From Rheinheimera sp. 1928-s (GTDB lineage Bacteria; Pseudomonadota; Gammaproteobacteria; Enterobacterales; Alteromonadaceae), in contig NZ_JARIXP010000003.1 in assembly GCF_029269265.1 (NCBI RefSeq), positions 436,641-500,640 of the forward strand: a stretch of 64,000 nucleotides of DNA, in the 5' to 3' direction. The translations under genes were made by a program, and so were the position numbers. Positions 32,613 to 40,763 of this stretch are shown piece after piece (the first letter of the stretch is position 1; the number at the start of each line of letters is the position of its first letter). The notes beneath the pieces are model-generated. The model was not told the DNA's origin. It worked only from the letters and a program-made list of their open reading frames with translations, and made no database searches.

Positions 32613-33608
32613 TTAGATCGGGATAGCTGAGTTACGCACCACCAGTTCTGGTTCAAAAACATTGGCTACTTCAACATCCTTTTTATACAGATTCTTCAGT
32701 AACCACAAAGCAGCCATTTTGCCCATTTCGTGGATAGGGTTGTTCACTGTGGTCAGTTTAGGTGAAACATAACGGGCAAAAGGAATATTATCGTAGCCGA
32801 CAAAAGACAACTCCTGCGGAATTTTCATACCCCGTTCCAGGCAGACTGAAATAGCGCCTGACACCATCTGGTCATTGGCGCAGACCACAGCAGTAAAAGT
32901 TTTGTTTTGACTAAACAGGTAGTTCATCCCATCCACGCCACTGTCTTCTTTGTAGTCACCTTCAAAACACAAAGCCGGATCGTAAGAAATACCCACTTCG
33001 GCCAAAGCTCTTTTATGACCTTCAAGCCGCTCTATTGCATCGTGTTTTTTTGATGGGCCTGAAATATAGGCAATCTCTCTGTGGCCTAAATCAAGCAGAT
33101 GCCGGGTCGCCATATAACCCCCTAGCTCATTGTTCAAATAAATACAGCAGTCACTGATTTCAGCAATGTATCTATTGATCAGCACTATAGGGGTAGAACT
33201 TTGGCTGAGTTTGATCAGGTAGTCATCGGAGATAGCTTCCACATCCAAAATCAGCGCGTCACAGCCTTTACTCAGCAAAAACTCTACGCTGTCTATTTCC
33301 TGAGCGGCGTCGCTGTGTCCTACAGCAATAATGACATGACGATTATCGGCTCGCAGTGCAGCTTCTATTTCCGCCATCATAGGACCGTAATAAGGACCAT
33401 CCAGCTGAGAAACCAAAACCCCAACACTATTCGAGCAATTTGACGCCAAAGACTGAGCAAAAGTGTTAGGCCTGTAGCCCAGTTCAGCCATAGCGGCCAG
33501 CACTTTTTGTTTGGTCTTTTCACTGACATTGGTGTTTTTATTCATCACTCTGGATACAGTCGCCAGAGATACACCTGCAAGCTGAGAAACGTCGTAAATA
33601 GTCGCCAT
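32613..33608 (-). CDS. LacI-family transcriptional regulator
   Basis: This 331-residue regulator has the LacI/GalR headpiece (TIYDVSQLAGVSLATVSRVMN, hinge helix near GYRPNTFAQSLA) and a periplasmic-binding-protein-like effector domain (SVGVLVSQLDGPYYGPMM, EIAYISGPSKKHDAIERLEGHKRAL, GYDNIPFARYVSPKLTTV). I chose ATG 33608, which gives the normal MATIYDV start; a GTG in frame at 33623 is less likely. It is the third gene of a GH1/GPH-transporter/LacI run on the minus strand. Sites of the form TGWAANCGNTTWCA in front of GH1 and between the TonB receptor and GH3 are probable operators. A beta-glucoside or glucose derivative is the likely inducer. Confidence 0.93.
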   Translation of the reverse strand: MATIYDVSQLAGVSLATVSRVMNKNTNVSEKTKQKVLAAMAELGYRPNTFAQSLASNCSNSVGVLVSQLDGPYYGPMMAEIEAALRADNRHVIIAVGHSDAAQEIDSVEFLLSKGCDALILDVEAISDDYLIKLSQSSTPIVLINRYIAEISDCCIYLNNELGGYMATRHLLDLGHREIAYISGPSKKHDAIERLEGHKRALAEVGISYDPALCFEGDYKEDSGVDGMNYLFSQNKTFTAVVCANDQMVSGAISVCLERGMKIPQELSFVGYDNIPFARYVSPKLTTVNNPIHEMGKMAALWLLKNLYKKDVEVANVFEPELVVRNSAIPI

Positions 33609-33660
33609 AAATAGTGCTGTCACTTCTGGTTAAGTCTAAGAAAGTCGGGAACTACAGAGT

Positions 33661-33692
33661 AATTCAGCAAAGACTGAATTGCTCTGCAGAGC
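33661..33692 (-). terminator. Adjacent hairpins after the GPH transporter gene
   Basis: AATTCAG/CTGAATT (33661-33680) and the palindrome GCTCTGCAGAGC (33681-33692) lie in tandem between the transporter and LacI genes. They may partly separate the two transcripts. No good T-tract is seen. Confidence 0.4.
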
Positions 33693-33708
33693 GCCATATT
33701 ATCAGCTT

Positions 33709-35040
33709 CTATTCTGCAGATCTCTTCAATTCCAGAGTGATTTCATCAACTTTTTGCGTATTGAGCTTATAAGCCCCCATGACAAAAGCTACAATCAACG
33801 ACCCTATAGCCGGATATAAACTGAATGCCAGCAACAAACCTGCTTTGGTTTCTTCGGTTTGAGCCACATCTGCCTGATAGCCCATACCTGCTAGCAACCA
33901 ACCGCCTAAAGCACCACCTATGGCTATGCCCATTTTGATAAAGAAGATAATAGAGGAATAGACCATGCCTGCACTACGAACCCCGGTACGCCATTGGCCA
34001 TAATCAACTGTGTCAGCCATTTTCGCCCAGAGCAGCGGTGTTCCAGTGTTGAATACCAAATTCCACAGTACATACAAACCTATGGCCAAAGTGACATTGT
34101 CTGCTGCAACAAAATAGCTACTGGCACAAAGGGCTGCGGCCAATATCTGTATGCCAATATAGAGCTTCACCTTGCAGTAGCGCTGGGCCAGAGGCTGCGC
34201 AATAATACAGCCCACCATACTGCCAAGCATACCCAAAGTGATAAACAAGGTGATGCTATCCGGCATTTCCAGATAGTACTTCACATAGTAAATAGCCAGC
34301 GTAGTACGCAGTACATAACCACTCAGCAGGCATAAAGCGACCAGCGCCAATACCCGCCACTGATCGTTTTTCCACAACTGACGGAAGTTGTCCATATAGC
34401 TGCGGCTAATGCTTTCTTTAGGTGGATTGATCCGCTCTTTGGTGCCATAAAAACAAGCTAGGAACATCAATACGCCCAGCACGCTCATCGCCATAATAGT
34501 CAGTTGATAACCTTTGGCTCTGTCGCCCTGACCAAAAAACTCAACCAAAGGCAAAGTTAAAGCGGTCACCATCAGACCACCGAGCATGGCAAAGACAAAA
34601 CGGTAAGACTGCACCGACACCCGCTCTTTTGGATCGGCAGTTAACACCGCCCCCAAAGCACAATACGGAATATTAATGGCGGTGTAGACCAGCATCAGCA
34701 AGGTGTAAGTGACAAAGGCATAGATCATTTTGCCTTCTTCGCCAAAATCCGGCGTAGTAAAGGCTAATACACTGATCAAACCAAAAGGTAAGGCAAACCA
34801 GAGCAAATAAGGCCGGAACTTGCCATATTTGCTTTGGGTGCGGTCAGCAAGAGCGCCCATCAGCGGGTCTGTTATCGCGTCTATGATACGCACAGCCAGA
34901 AACATGGTGCCAACAAAGGCCGGCGATATGCCATAAATGTCGGTATAAAAAAACGTCAGAAACAACATGACGGTTTGGAACACTATATTGCTTGCCGTAT
35001 CCCCGAGGCCGTAAGCAATTTTCTCCTTTACACTAACCAT
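33709..35040 (-). CDS. GPH-family sugar:cation symporter (MelB-like MFS)
   Basis: This 443-residue inner-membrane transporter belongs to the glycoside-pentoside-hexuronide (GPH) family. It starts with KEKIAYGLGDTASNIVFQ, the family N terminus, and has the conserved DAITDPLMGALADRTQSKYGKFRPYLLW block for cation and sugar binding. About 12 hydrophobic segments follow. It lies 51 bases after the GH1 gene. It should bring glucosides or oligosaccharides into the cytosol for the GH1 enzyme. The sugar is likely a beta-glucoside such as cellobiose or laminaribiose, judging by the neighbours. Confidence 0.92.
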   Translation of the reverse strand: MVSVKEKIAYGLGDTASNIVFQTVMLFLTFFYTDIYGISPAFVGTMFLAVRIIDAITDPLMGALADRTQSKYGKFRPYLLWFALPFGLISVLAFTTPDFGEEGKMIYAFVTYTLLMLVYTAINIPYCALGAVLTADPKERVSVQSYRFVFAMLGGLMVTALTLPLVEFFGQGDRAKGYQLTIMAMSVLGVLMFLACFYGTKERINPPKESISRSYMDNFRQLWKNDQWRVLALVALCLLSGYVLRTTLAIYYVKYYLEMPDSITLFITLGMLGSMVGCIIAQPLAQRYCKVKLYIGIQILAAALCASSYFVAADNVTLAIGLYVLWNLVFNTGTPLLWAKMADTVDYGQWRTGVRSAGMVYSSIIFFIKMGIAIGGALGGWLLAGMGYQADVAQTEETKAGLLLAFSLYPAIGSLIVAFVMGAYKLNTQKVDEITLELKRSAE

Positions 35041-35091
35041 GTCAGGCGCATCCTATAAATTGTTGATTTGAAATTATTATTTTTTTATTAG

Positions 35092-36420
35092 TTAACGATT
35101 ACTGATCAATCGTTTGTAAGCCAGACCGCTGTTTTTCACAGTTCTTTGCTGGCTGTCGTAGTCGACATAGACAATACCAAAACGCTTTAAGTAGCCTTCG
35201 GCCCACTCAAAGTTATCCATTAAACTCCAGGCAAAATAGCCCTGAATATCCACACCTTGCTCAACCGCCTGATGCACCGCATTTAAATGCAACTGATAAT
35301 AGGACAAGCGCAGTTGATCATCGACTTCAGCATTGTGCAGTTGATCGGCCGCAGCAGCACCATTTTCGGTAATGTAAACCGGCGGCAGTTTGTATTTCTG
35401 ATGCAAAGACACTAACAGATCGGTAAAGGCCTGTGGATAAATTTCCCAGCCAATATCTGTTTTAGGCGCATCGACCATGTCCACTTCGATAAAATCGCGG
35501 CCTTCTGTGGCTTTATACACAGTGCGGGTGTAGAAATTCACACCAAGGAAATCCAGTGGCGCTTTGATAATGTCAAAATCACCAGCTTCAATCACCGGCT
35601 TGTCTTCATCAGCCAGCAAGGCAAAAGAGTCAGGGTAGGCACCATCAAACACAGGTTTGATATACCACTGGTTAAAGTAGTCGTCGGCAAGCTGGGCCGC
35701 TCTTTTATCTGCCGCACTGTCGGTCAGTGGATAAGCTGGCGTGAAGTTCAGCACTAAACCATTCATGCTGTTGGGGCTATTTTTCTGCAGCACTTGCATG
35801 GCCAGACCGTGCGCCAACAGTAAATGATGCGCCGATTGTCGGCCATAGGCTTTTTTAGTCAGTCCAGGCGCATGAATACCAGCCTCATAACCTAAGTAAG
35901 AGCTGCAAAACGGTTCATTTAAAGTGGCATAAGAATAGACTCTGTCACCAAAAGCTTTGCTTAACTTGTCAGCATAATCCTGGAACAAATAGGCGGTGTT
36001 GCGGTTCAGCCAGCCGCCTTGATCTTCAATATGCTGAGGTAAATCCCAGTGATATAAGGTGACAAAAGACTTAATATTTTTTGCCTTGAGCTCATCCAGA
36101 ATATTGATATAGAAATCCACACCTTGTTGATTCAGGCTGCCGTCTTTATTCATTACCCTGGGCCAGGCGATAGAAAAACGATAAGCATCTACGCCCAGAG
36201 AGCTGATCAAGGCTATGTCGTCACGCCATAAGTTGTAGTGATCACAAGCCAAAGCGCCATTCGAGCCATCCTTCACTTTGCCCGGCGTGGCGCAAAACGT
36301 ATCCCAGATGCAAGGTAAGCGCTGTTCTATGCCACCTTCAATCTGAAAGGATGAGGTAGCGACCCCATAAGTAAATTGTTTTTTCAGCAATCTCGAGCCT
36401 TTCGGCAGTTCATAATTCAT
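35092..36420 (-). CDS. GH1 beta-glucosidase
   Basis: This 442-residue cytosolic enzyme is a family 1 glycoside hydrolase that cleaves beta-glucosides or beta-oligosaccharides. The acid/base Glu169 lies in ATLNEP and the nucleophile Glu352 in VYITENG, so it is catalytically complete. FTYGVATSSFQIEGG near the N terminus and GYFAWSLMDNFEWAEGYLKRFGIVYVDY near the C terminus are family marks. There is no signal peptide. It is the first gene of the GH1/GPH/LacI run, with a LacI-type operator 68 bases upstream of the start. It probably processes disaccharides imported by the neighbouring GPH transporter. Confidence 0.95.
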   Translation of the reverse strand: MNYELPKGSRLLKKQFTYGVATSSFQIEGGIEQRLPCIWDTFCATPGKVKDGSNGALACDHYNLWRDDIALISSLGVDAYRFSIAWPRVMNKDGSLNQQGVDFYINILDELKAKNIKSFVTLYHWDLPQHIEDQGGWLNRNTAYLFQDYADKLSKAFGDRVYSYATLNEPFCSSYLGYEAGIHAPGLTKKAYGRQSAHHLLLAHGLAMQVLQKNSPNSMNGLVLNFTPAYPLTDSAADKRAAQLADDYFNQWYIKPVFDGAYPDSFALLADEDKPVIEAGDFDIIKAPLDFLGVNFYTRTVYKATEGRDFIEVDMVDAPKTDIGWEIYPQAFTDLLVSLHQKYKLPPVYITENGAAAADQLHNAEVDDQLRLSYYQLHLNAVHQAVEQGVDIQGYFAWSLMDNFEWAEGYLKRFGIVYVDYDSQQRTVKNSGLAYKRLISNR

Positions 36421-36487
36421 CGTTATCTTCTTTTCATCTTTTTAAAATTAGAGGGTAAAAGTAGCTTGTTCAAAACTGGCCCAAACT

Positions 36488-36501
36488 TGTAATCGCTTTC
36501 A
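36488..36501. promoter_or_regulatory. LacI-type operator upstream of GH1
   Basis: TGTAATCGCTTTCA matches the LacI/GalR pattern TGWAANCGNTTWCA. Two further copies at 43826 and 43939 lie in the TonB/GH3 divergent promoter. It is well placed to repress the GH1-GPH-LacI operon. Confidence 0.7.
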
Positions 36502-36563
36502 TTTTTTGTGTTGTGCAGACCATACTCAAATCCTTGTTTGTTATTGTTCAGGGCTGTTTGGGC

Positions 36564-37277
36564 TTATACGAAATCAATAAACATATTGGCGGTTAAACGC
36601 CCAGTGACAGGCGAGCCATCTATGTCTGTTGTGTTGTCCACTAGTGAAGAATGCAACAAATTGCTGGGGTAAATAATCAGTCTGTTGGCCTGGTAAGGGA
36701 CTTGGTGGTACAGCTCATAATGCTCGTTGCTTTGCACCTGATAACGCTGGGGTGGAGCCCCCTGCTCGTCAATAAACTTTTGAGCAGACTGGAAATACTC
36801 TTGTCGTCTTTGATCGGTCACCCGTTCAAAACCTGTAGGTTTATGCCGGAAAAAGCCTGTGCTGCCATGAGGACTGTCATTGAGGTAATGCAAGAGTGCA
36901 AAATAATAAGGGGCACTGGTATCAAAATGTGGCATACATTGCAGCGGATGCAGGCTGTTTTCGGCCTGAGTGATCAGCGCATAAAACAGCATCTGTGGTT
37001 TTAATCGCAACTGTTCCGGCACCTGATAGACTTTATAAATCAACTGATACAACGCATTTAAACTGGCCGCTACATAGTCTTTTGGTAATACGGCGCGCTG
37101 TCCCGGGTAATAGGTTTGATTTTCCCGCATAAAATCGCTTTGCTGCGCATGCCGACGAATAGCAGACAAATCCACAGCAAAGTCATCAATCATGATCAAT
37201 GGCGTTTTTTCCTGCCCAAGATAAATAATTTCGGGCCGGATGCTGCTATTCACCTGATAATTCAGCGCGTCCATCAT
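36564..37277 (-). CDS. DUF6445 family protein (2OG-oxygenase-like)
   Basis: This protein of about 237 residues fits the DUF6445 family, which resembles Fe(II)/2-oxoglutarate oxygenases. It has a PLIMIDDFAVDL block, an iron-type HFD triad part (MPHFDTSAPYYF), a distal His in NLLHSSLV and a terminal GRLTANMFIDF with Arg in the 2OG-binding position. I chose ATG 37277, 7 bases past the halogenase stop with GAGCAGG upstream. An in-frame ATG at 37325 would overlap the halogenase gene by 41 bases. It is the last gene of the TonB/SapC/cupin/halogenase run. The substrate is unknown; a role in modifying a peptide, protein or small molecule in the same pathway is inference. Confidence 0.82.
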   Translation of the reverse strand: MMDALNYQVNSSIRPEIIYLGQEKTPLIMIDDFAVDLSAIRRHAQQSDFMRENQTYYPGQRAVLPKDYVAASLNALYQLIYKVYQVPEQLRLKPQMLFYALITQAENSLHPLQCMPHFDTSAPYYFALLHYLNDSPHGSTGFFRHKPTGFERVTDQRRQEYFQSAQKFIDEQGAPPQRYQVQSNEHYELYHQVPYQANRLIIYPSNLLHSSLVDNTTDIDGSPVTGRLTANMFIDFV

Positions 37278-37284
37278 CGCCTGC

Positions 37285-38778
37285 TCAGACCAAAGACGAC
37301 TTGCAGTAATGCTGAATAAACTCATGGTGAGTCGGGAACTGACTCACAGTGCGTTTCACATTGTGTTTAATGCTCATCAGGAAATCATTCAGCTCAGAAT
37401 CCGGCATTAAATCCACAATAGGATGATACTGCTGCGGCATTAAGCCCTGACCAATCAGCACCTGCAACCAGGAGCTTTCGCCAAATAATTCCTGTGCAAA
37501 CTTGTAAACTTTACCGGATTGTTTAAACAGCTCCATACGATGAGTCAAAGTGTCCGGGATTTGCATATCTTTGCAGTAACGCCAGAACTTGGTATCGGTG
37601 CGTTCGGTGGCTTTGTAATGCAGGATGATGAAATCGCGGATATTGTCCATTTCGATTTTGGTCTGGCGGTTAAACTCATCCACATCTGCAGAGGCTATGC
37701 CGTTTGACGGAAACATCTGCAGCAGACGAATAATACTGCGATGGATCAAATGAATACTGGTCGACTCCAGCGGTTCCAGAAAACCACTGGATAATCCAAT
37801 GGCCACACAGTTTTTATTCCAGTGCAGGCGACGGGTACCGGTTTTAAATTTAATCAGCCGTGGCTCAAACAGCATTTCACCTTCGACATTGTCGATCAAC
37901 CTTTGTTTGGCTTCAGCTTCTGTCATAAATTTGCTGCAGAACACCAGGCCATTGCCAACCCGGCTTTGCAACGGAATTTTCCATTGCCAGCCGGCATCAC
38001 GGGCTATAGCGCGGGTATAAGCCACCGGCTCCTGCGTGGTTTTAGTTTGCACTGCATAAGCGCTGTCGCAAGGTAACCAGTGACTCCAGTCTTCAAAGCC
38101 GGTATTCAGCGTTTGTTCTATTAATAAAGCGCGAAAACCCGTGCAATCAATAAATAAATCGCCTTCAATCAGCTCGCCGGACTCCAGCAATAAAGCACTG
38201 ATATTACCGTCCATATGCTGCTGCACTTCACGAATTTTGCCCTCAATACGTTTAATGCCATGCTGTTCTGACAAACGGCGCAAAAACTTAGCGTATAAAG
38301 ACGCATCCATATGATAAGCGTGGTTCAGATCCTGATTCGGCAGTACGGCAAAACGGCCCTGGCGGGCACCTAGATGCTCTACGCAATAATCACCAATTTC
38401 ACTGGCTATGCCTTTTTGTTTGCCTTTGACCCAGAAATGCTGAAAACCACAGGCCCAGCAGTCTTTGCCTAAAAAGCCAAAAGAGTGAATATAGTCTTCG
38501 CCCAGCGTTTTCCAGTTTTCAAACTGAATACCCAATTTAAAGGTGGCATTGGTGGCCGCCATCACTTCGGACTCTTTGATATTCAATAAACGGTGGAAAA
38601 TATGCATAGTGGGAATAGTAGCTTCACCCACACCTACAGTGCCAATGTCGTCCGACTCAACTAAGACTACTTCAAGGTTTTTGCCCAGTAATTTAGTCAG
38701 GCCTGCTGCAGTCATCCAGCCAGCTGTACCGCCACCTGCGATCACCACTTTTTTAATTCTGTGTTGTTCGTTATTCAT
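37285..38778 (-). CDS. Flavin-dependent tryptophan halogenase family protein
   Basis: This 497-residue protein is a flavin-dependent halogenase of the tryptophan/indole type. It shows the FAD fold VVIAGGGTAGWMTAAGL (about residues 11-27), the catalytic Lys81 in ATFKLGIQF, the hallmark WQWKIP at residues 265-270 and the FLEPLESTSIHLIHRSI region with the conserved Glu. These residues indicate a working halogenase rather than a monooxygenase. In Alteromonadales- and Caulobacterales-type genomes such genes often lie beside TonB receptors, SapC and cupin genes, with no secondary-metabolite cluster. That is the case here. The substrate is unknown. A conserved element ACAAACTATAACTA lies 29 bases before the start. 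Confidence 0.92.
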   Translation of the reverse strand: MNNEQHRIKKVVIAGGGTAGWMTAAGLTKLLGKNLEVVLVESDDIGTVGVGEATIPTMHIFHRLLNIKESEVMAATNATFKLGIQFENWKTLGEDYIHSFGFLGKDCWACGFQHFWVKGKQKGIASEIGDYCVEHLGARQGRFAVLPNQDLNHAYHMDASLYAKFLRRLSEQHGIKRIEGKIREVQQHMDGNISALLLESGELIEGDLFIDCTGFRALLIEQTLNTGFEDWSHWLPCDSAYAVQTKTTQEPVAYTRAIARDAGWQWKIPLQSRVGNGLVFCSKFMTEAEAKQRLIDNVEGEMLFEPRLIKFKTGTRRLHWNKNCVAIGLSSGFLEPLESTSIHLIHRSIIRLLQMFPSNGIASADVDEFNRQTKIEMDNIRDFIILHYKATERTDTKFWRYCKDMQIPDTLTHRMELFKQSGKVYKFAQELFGESSWLQVLIGQGLMPQQYHPIVDLMPDSELNDFLMSIKHNVKRTVSQFPTHHEFIQHYCKSSLV

Positions 38779-38806
38779 CTGTTCACCCTGTTGATTGGTG
38801 CTTTTA

Positions 38807-38820
38807 TAGTTATAGTTTGT
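38807..38820 (-). promoter_or_regulatory. Repeated promoter-like element upstream of the halogenase gene
   Basis: On the minus strand this is ACAAACTATAACTA, identical to the copy at 40613-40626 before the SapC gene, and at nearly the same distance from the start codon (29 and 30 bases). TATAAC could be a -10 box. Confidence 0.45.
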
Positions 38821-38822
38821 AC

Positions 38823-39851
38823 TCAGCGTTTTAATTTATTCAGTAAATCAGCTCTGATCTGACGCGCGTTCAGCTCATCCAGCGGCTTAGTTAACATTTT
38901 TAAAGCCTCTGGCTGAATATGCTGCTGGGATACATCATCATGTTCAAAAATGTAGTAATCAAAAATGGCCTTCCAGGCCTGACGCTGCGCTTTAGGTAAG
39001 CTGCGCAAACTCAACACCGCCATAGACAAGGCATTATTCGGCCGGCCTAAATAAGCTGGGGTGTCGCGCCACCAATGGCTGATCAGTACATTAAAAGCAT
39101 CTTTTGCTTCGACGTGGTGCCACCACATACTGGGAATAAATAACAGATCGCCAGGTTCAAGATGGGCTACCTGTGCATGCTGTAAAGCTTCAGCAAACTT
39201 AGGAAAACGCTCAAAGTCAGGCGCTGCAAAATCCACCATACTGACATCCTGGCCGCCAGGCGCAAATTCCATAGGGCCTGGATACAAATTGGCAATTTGT
39301 TCCGGCGGGAACAAGGTAAAAGTACGGTGTCCGACAGCGTTGCAGGCCAGATTCTGCGGAAAGTCATAATGAGCGGCTATTCTGGATTGATTGCCTAACC
39401 AGACACTGGTTAACGGGTTCACGCCCTCCAAAGCCAGACTGTTTTGTGCTGCTAAACCCGGAAACCAATGGTTGATTTCAGTAGAGCCCATGTAATATGT
39501 AGGTACTTCTTTTTGGCCATTCAGTGCAAATAAACGCTCAATCAGCTGATTAAAATCAATTTTTCCGCCCTGATAATTAAAGCCATTTTGCTCTGCGTTA
39601 TAAAATACCCGGCCTTGCTGATCGGGCTCGATATAACAGGCGCTGACAGGATTCCCCTGATAAAACTGTCGAATATAATCGGCGGCTGCAGAGGCTGAAA
39701 CCAAACCAGCCTGAACTAAAGGCCAGTCTTTACACAAGCCTTTAAACACCAGCGGTTGGTTGGCGTTTGTGATCAATGCCCATGCATCCGCTAAGTCGCA
39801 TCCTTCCAGCGTTTTTACTTCTGCTAATGGCTTAGTGGTCAGCGTATTCAT
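38823..39851 (-). CDS. Cupin-like/JmjC-type Fe(II)/2OG oxygenase
   Basis: This 342-residue protein belongs to the cupin_8/JmjC-like group that includes FIH-type asparaginyl hydroxylases. It shows the facial-triad pieces HYD in RIAAHYDFPQNL, GHRTFTLFPPEQIANLYPGP, LEPGDLLFIPSMWWHHVEA with the distal His, and SHWWRD. Its likely action is hydroxylation of a protein or peptide side chain or a small molecule. It lies between SapC and the halogenase gene in the receptor operon and ends at TGA 38823 only 44 bases before the halogenase start. The target is unknown. A TonB receptor or transported ligand is conceivable. Confidence 0.9.
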   Translation of the reverse strand: MNTLTTKPLAEVKTLEGCDLADAWALITNANQPLVFKGLCKDWPLVQAGLVSASAAADYIRQFYQGNPVSACYIEPDQQGRVFYNAEQNGFNYQGGKIDFNQLIERLFALNGQKEVPTYYMGSTEINHWFPGLAAQNSLALEGVNPLTSVWLGNQSRIAAHYDFPQNLACNAVGHRTFTLFPPEQIANLYPGPMEFAPGGQDVSMVDFAAPDFERFPKFAEALQHAQVAHLEPGDLLFIPSMWWHHVEAKDAFNVLISHWWRDTPAYLGRPNNALSMAVLSLRSLPKAQRQAWKAIFDYYIFEHDDVSQQHIQPEALKMLTKPLDELNARQIRADLLNKLKR

Positions 39852-39857
39852 CAGGCG

Positions 39858-40583
39858 TTACTCAAACTGCTTATTTTTTAACTGCAGCAAATGCCGGATA
39901 TTAGCCTGAGAAGCTATGGCCATATAAATCGCCTGCAGATAACCTTTTTGATGCAAGAGCGCCAACAGCTCTGGCGATAAAGTGGCAAGGTTTTCTTCGT
40001 GAATAGTATAAAAACCTGCCAGCTGCTGTTTTTGGCCATTGCTGAACGTCAGATCCAAAGTAAAAGATTCCAGCAATTGATGTTCAAGCAACAGGTCAAT
40101 AAAAGCCTTGCTGTCGAGCATGCCGAAATGAATGGTTTCCAGCATGCTGGCGACTTGATCCAGATAAGGGCTGTTGCCACCAAAAGGTAAAAATAAGCTT
40201 TCGCCTTCAGTACTGCTGACCCGCGGATTGTCTAAATCTATATGAATAACACGCTGTGCGGTTTCAATACCGTCTTCACGCACCAACTGCTGACCAATTA
40301 AAAACGGCTGACGTCTGAGCATCAGCGGCACATAGCAACCACGCCAGTTATCCTGCTGTAAAAACAGGTTTTCCTGATCCTGAAAACCAAAAAGAGTCAC
40401 GGCAAAAAACTGATTGCTGTGATTGTCTTTGTGGAAAAAAATCGGGTAATGGGTCTGAACGGTACGAAATTCTTGAGGAAAAGTGATGGCAAACCAGACT
40501 GCATCACCGTATTCAGCGCCTCTGGCCGTAATCACCTTCAGGTCTCGGTGTTCAACACTGTTCAGTAAAACATTGTGACTCAT
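39858..40583 (-). CDS. SapC family protein
   Basis: This 241-residue protein fits the SapC family, first named after S-layer-associated genes of Campylobacter but widespread in proteobacteria beside TonB receptors. The conserved N-terminal part contains HRDLKVITARGAEYGDA, then EFRTVQTHYPIFF and an AVTLFGFQDQENLF segment. The last 60 residues contain LEHQLLESFTLDLTF and GFYTIHEENLATLSPE. No signal peptide or membrane segment is visible, so cytosolic. It is the first gene after the TonB receptor, 180 bases downstream, separated by hairpins and preceded by the promoter-like element at 40613. The molecular function is not known. Confidence 0.92.
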   Translation of the reverse strand: MSHNVLLNSVEHRDLKVITARGAEYGDAVWFAITFPQEFRTVQTHYPIFFHKDNHSNQFFAVTLFGFQDQENLFLQQDNWRGCYVPLMLRRQPFLIGQQLVREDGIETAQRVIHIDLDNPRVSSTEGESLFLPFGGNSPYLDQVASMLETIHFGMLDSKAFIDLLLEHQLLESFTLDLTFSNGQKQQLAGFYTIHEENLATLSPELLALLHQKGYLQAIYMAIASQANIRHLLQLKNKQFE

Positions 40584-40612
40584 ACTGTATCCCGGTCTGT
40601 TATTTATATTTT

Positions 40613-40626
40613 TAGTTATAGTTTGT
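40613..40626 (-). promoter_or_regulatory. Repeated promoter-like element upstream of SapC
   Basis: ACAAACTATAACTA on the minus strand is the second copy of the element before the halogenase gene. A further ACAAACT lies just upstream. Together with the hairpins at 40698-40754 it suggests separate transcription of SapC and the genes after it. Confidence 0.45.
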
Positions 40627-40697
40627 CTGAAGTTTGTGAGCGGCCATCAAGGCTGCTGTTTATTACTTCTTTATAGGGCAGAATTCATCAAGATATA

Positions 40698-40754
40698 GCA
40701 TCTTCAATCCGGATTGAAGATGCCAGTAGAGATTGGGCCATATCCTTATGGCCC
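40698..40754 (-). terminator. Hairpin pair after the glucan-locus TonB receptor
   Basis: Read on the minus strand, an 8-bp GGGCCATA stem with a 4-base loop (40735-40754) comes first. Next comes a perfect 26-bp palindrome whose half is GCATCTTCAATCC (40698-40723). The first hairpin is followed by AATCTCT. The pair could end most receptor transcripts or protect their 3' ends. Confidence 0.6.
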
Positions 40755-40763
40755 TGGTCCAGC

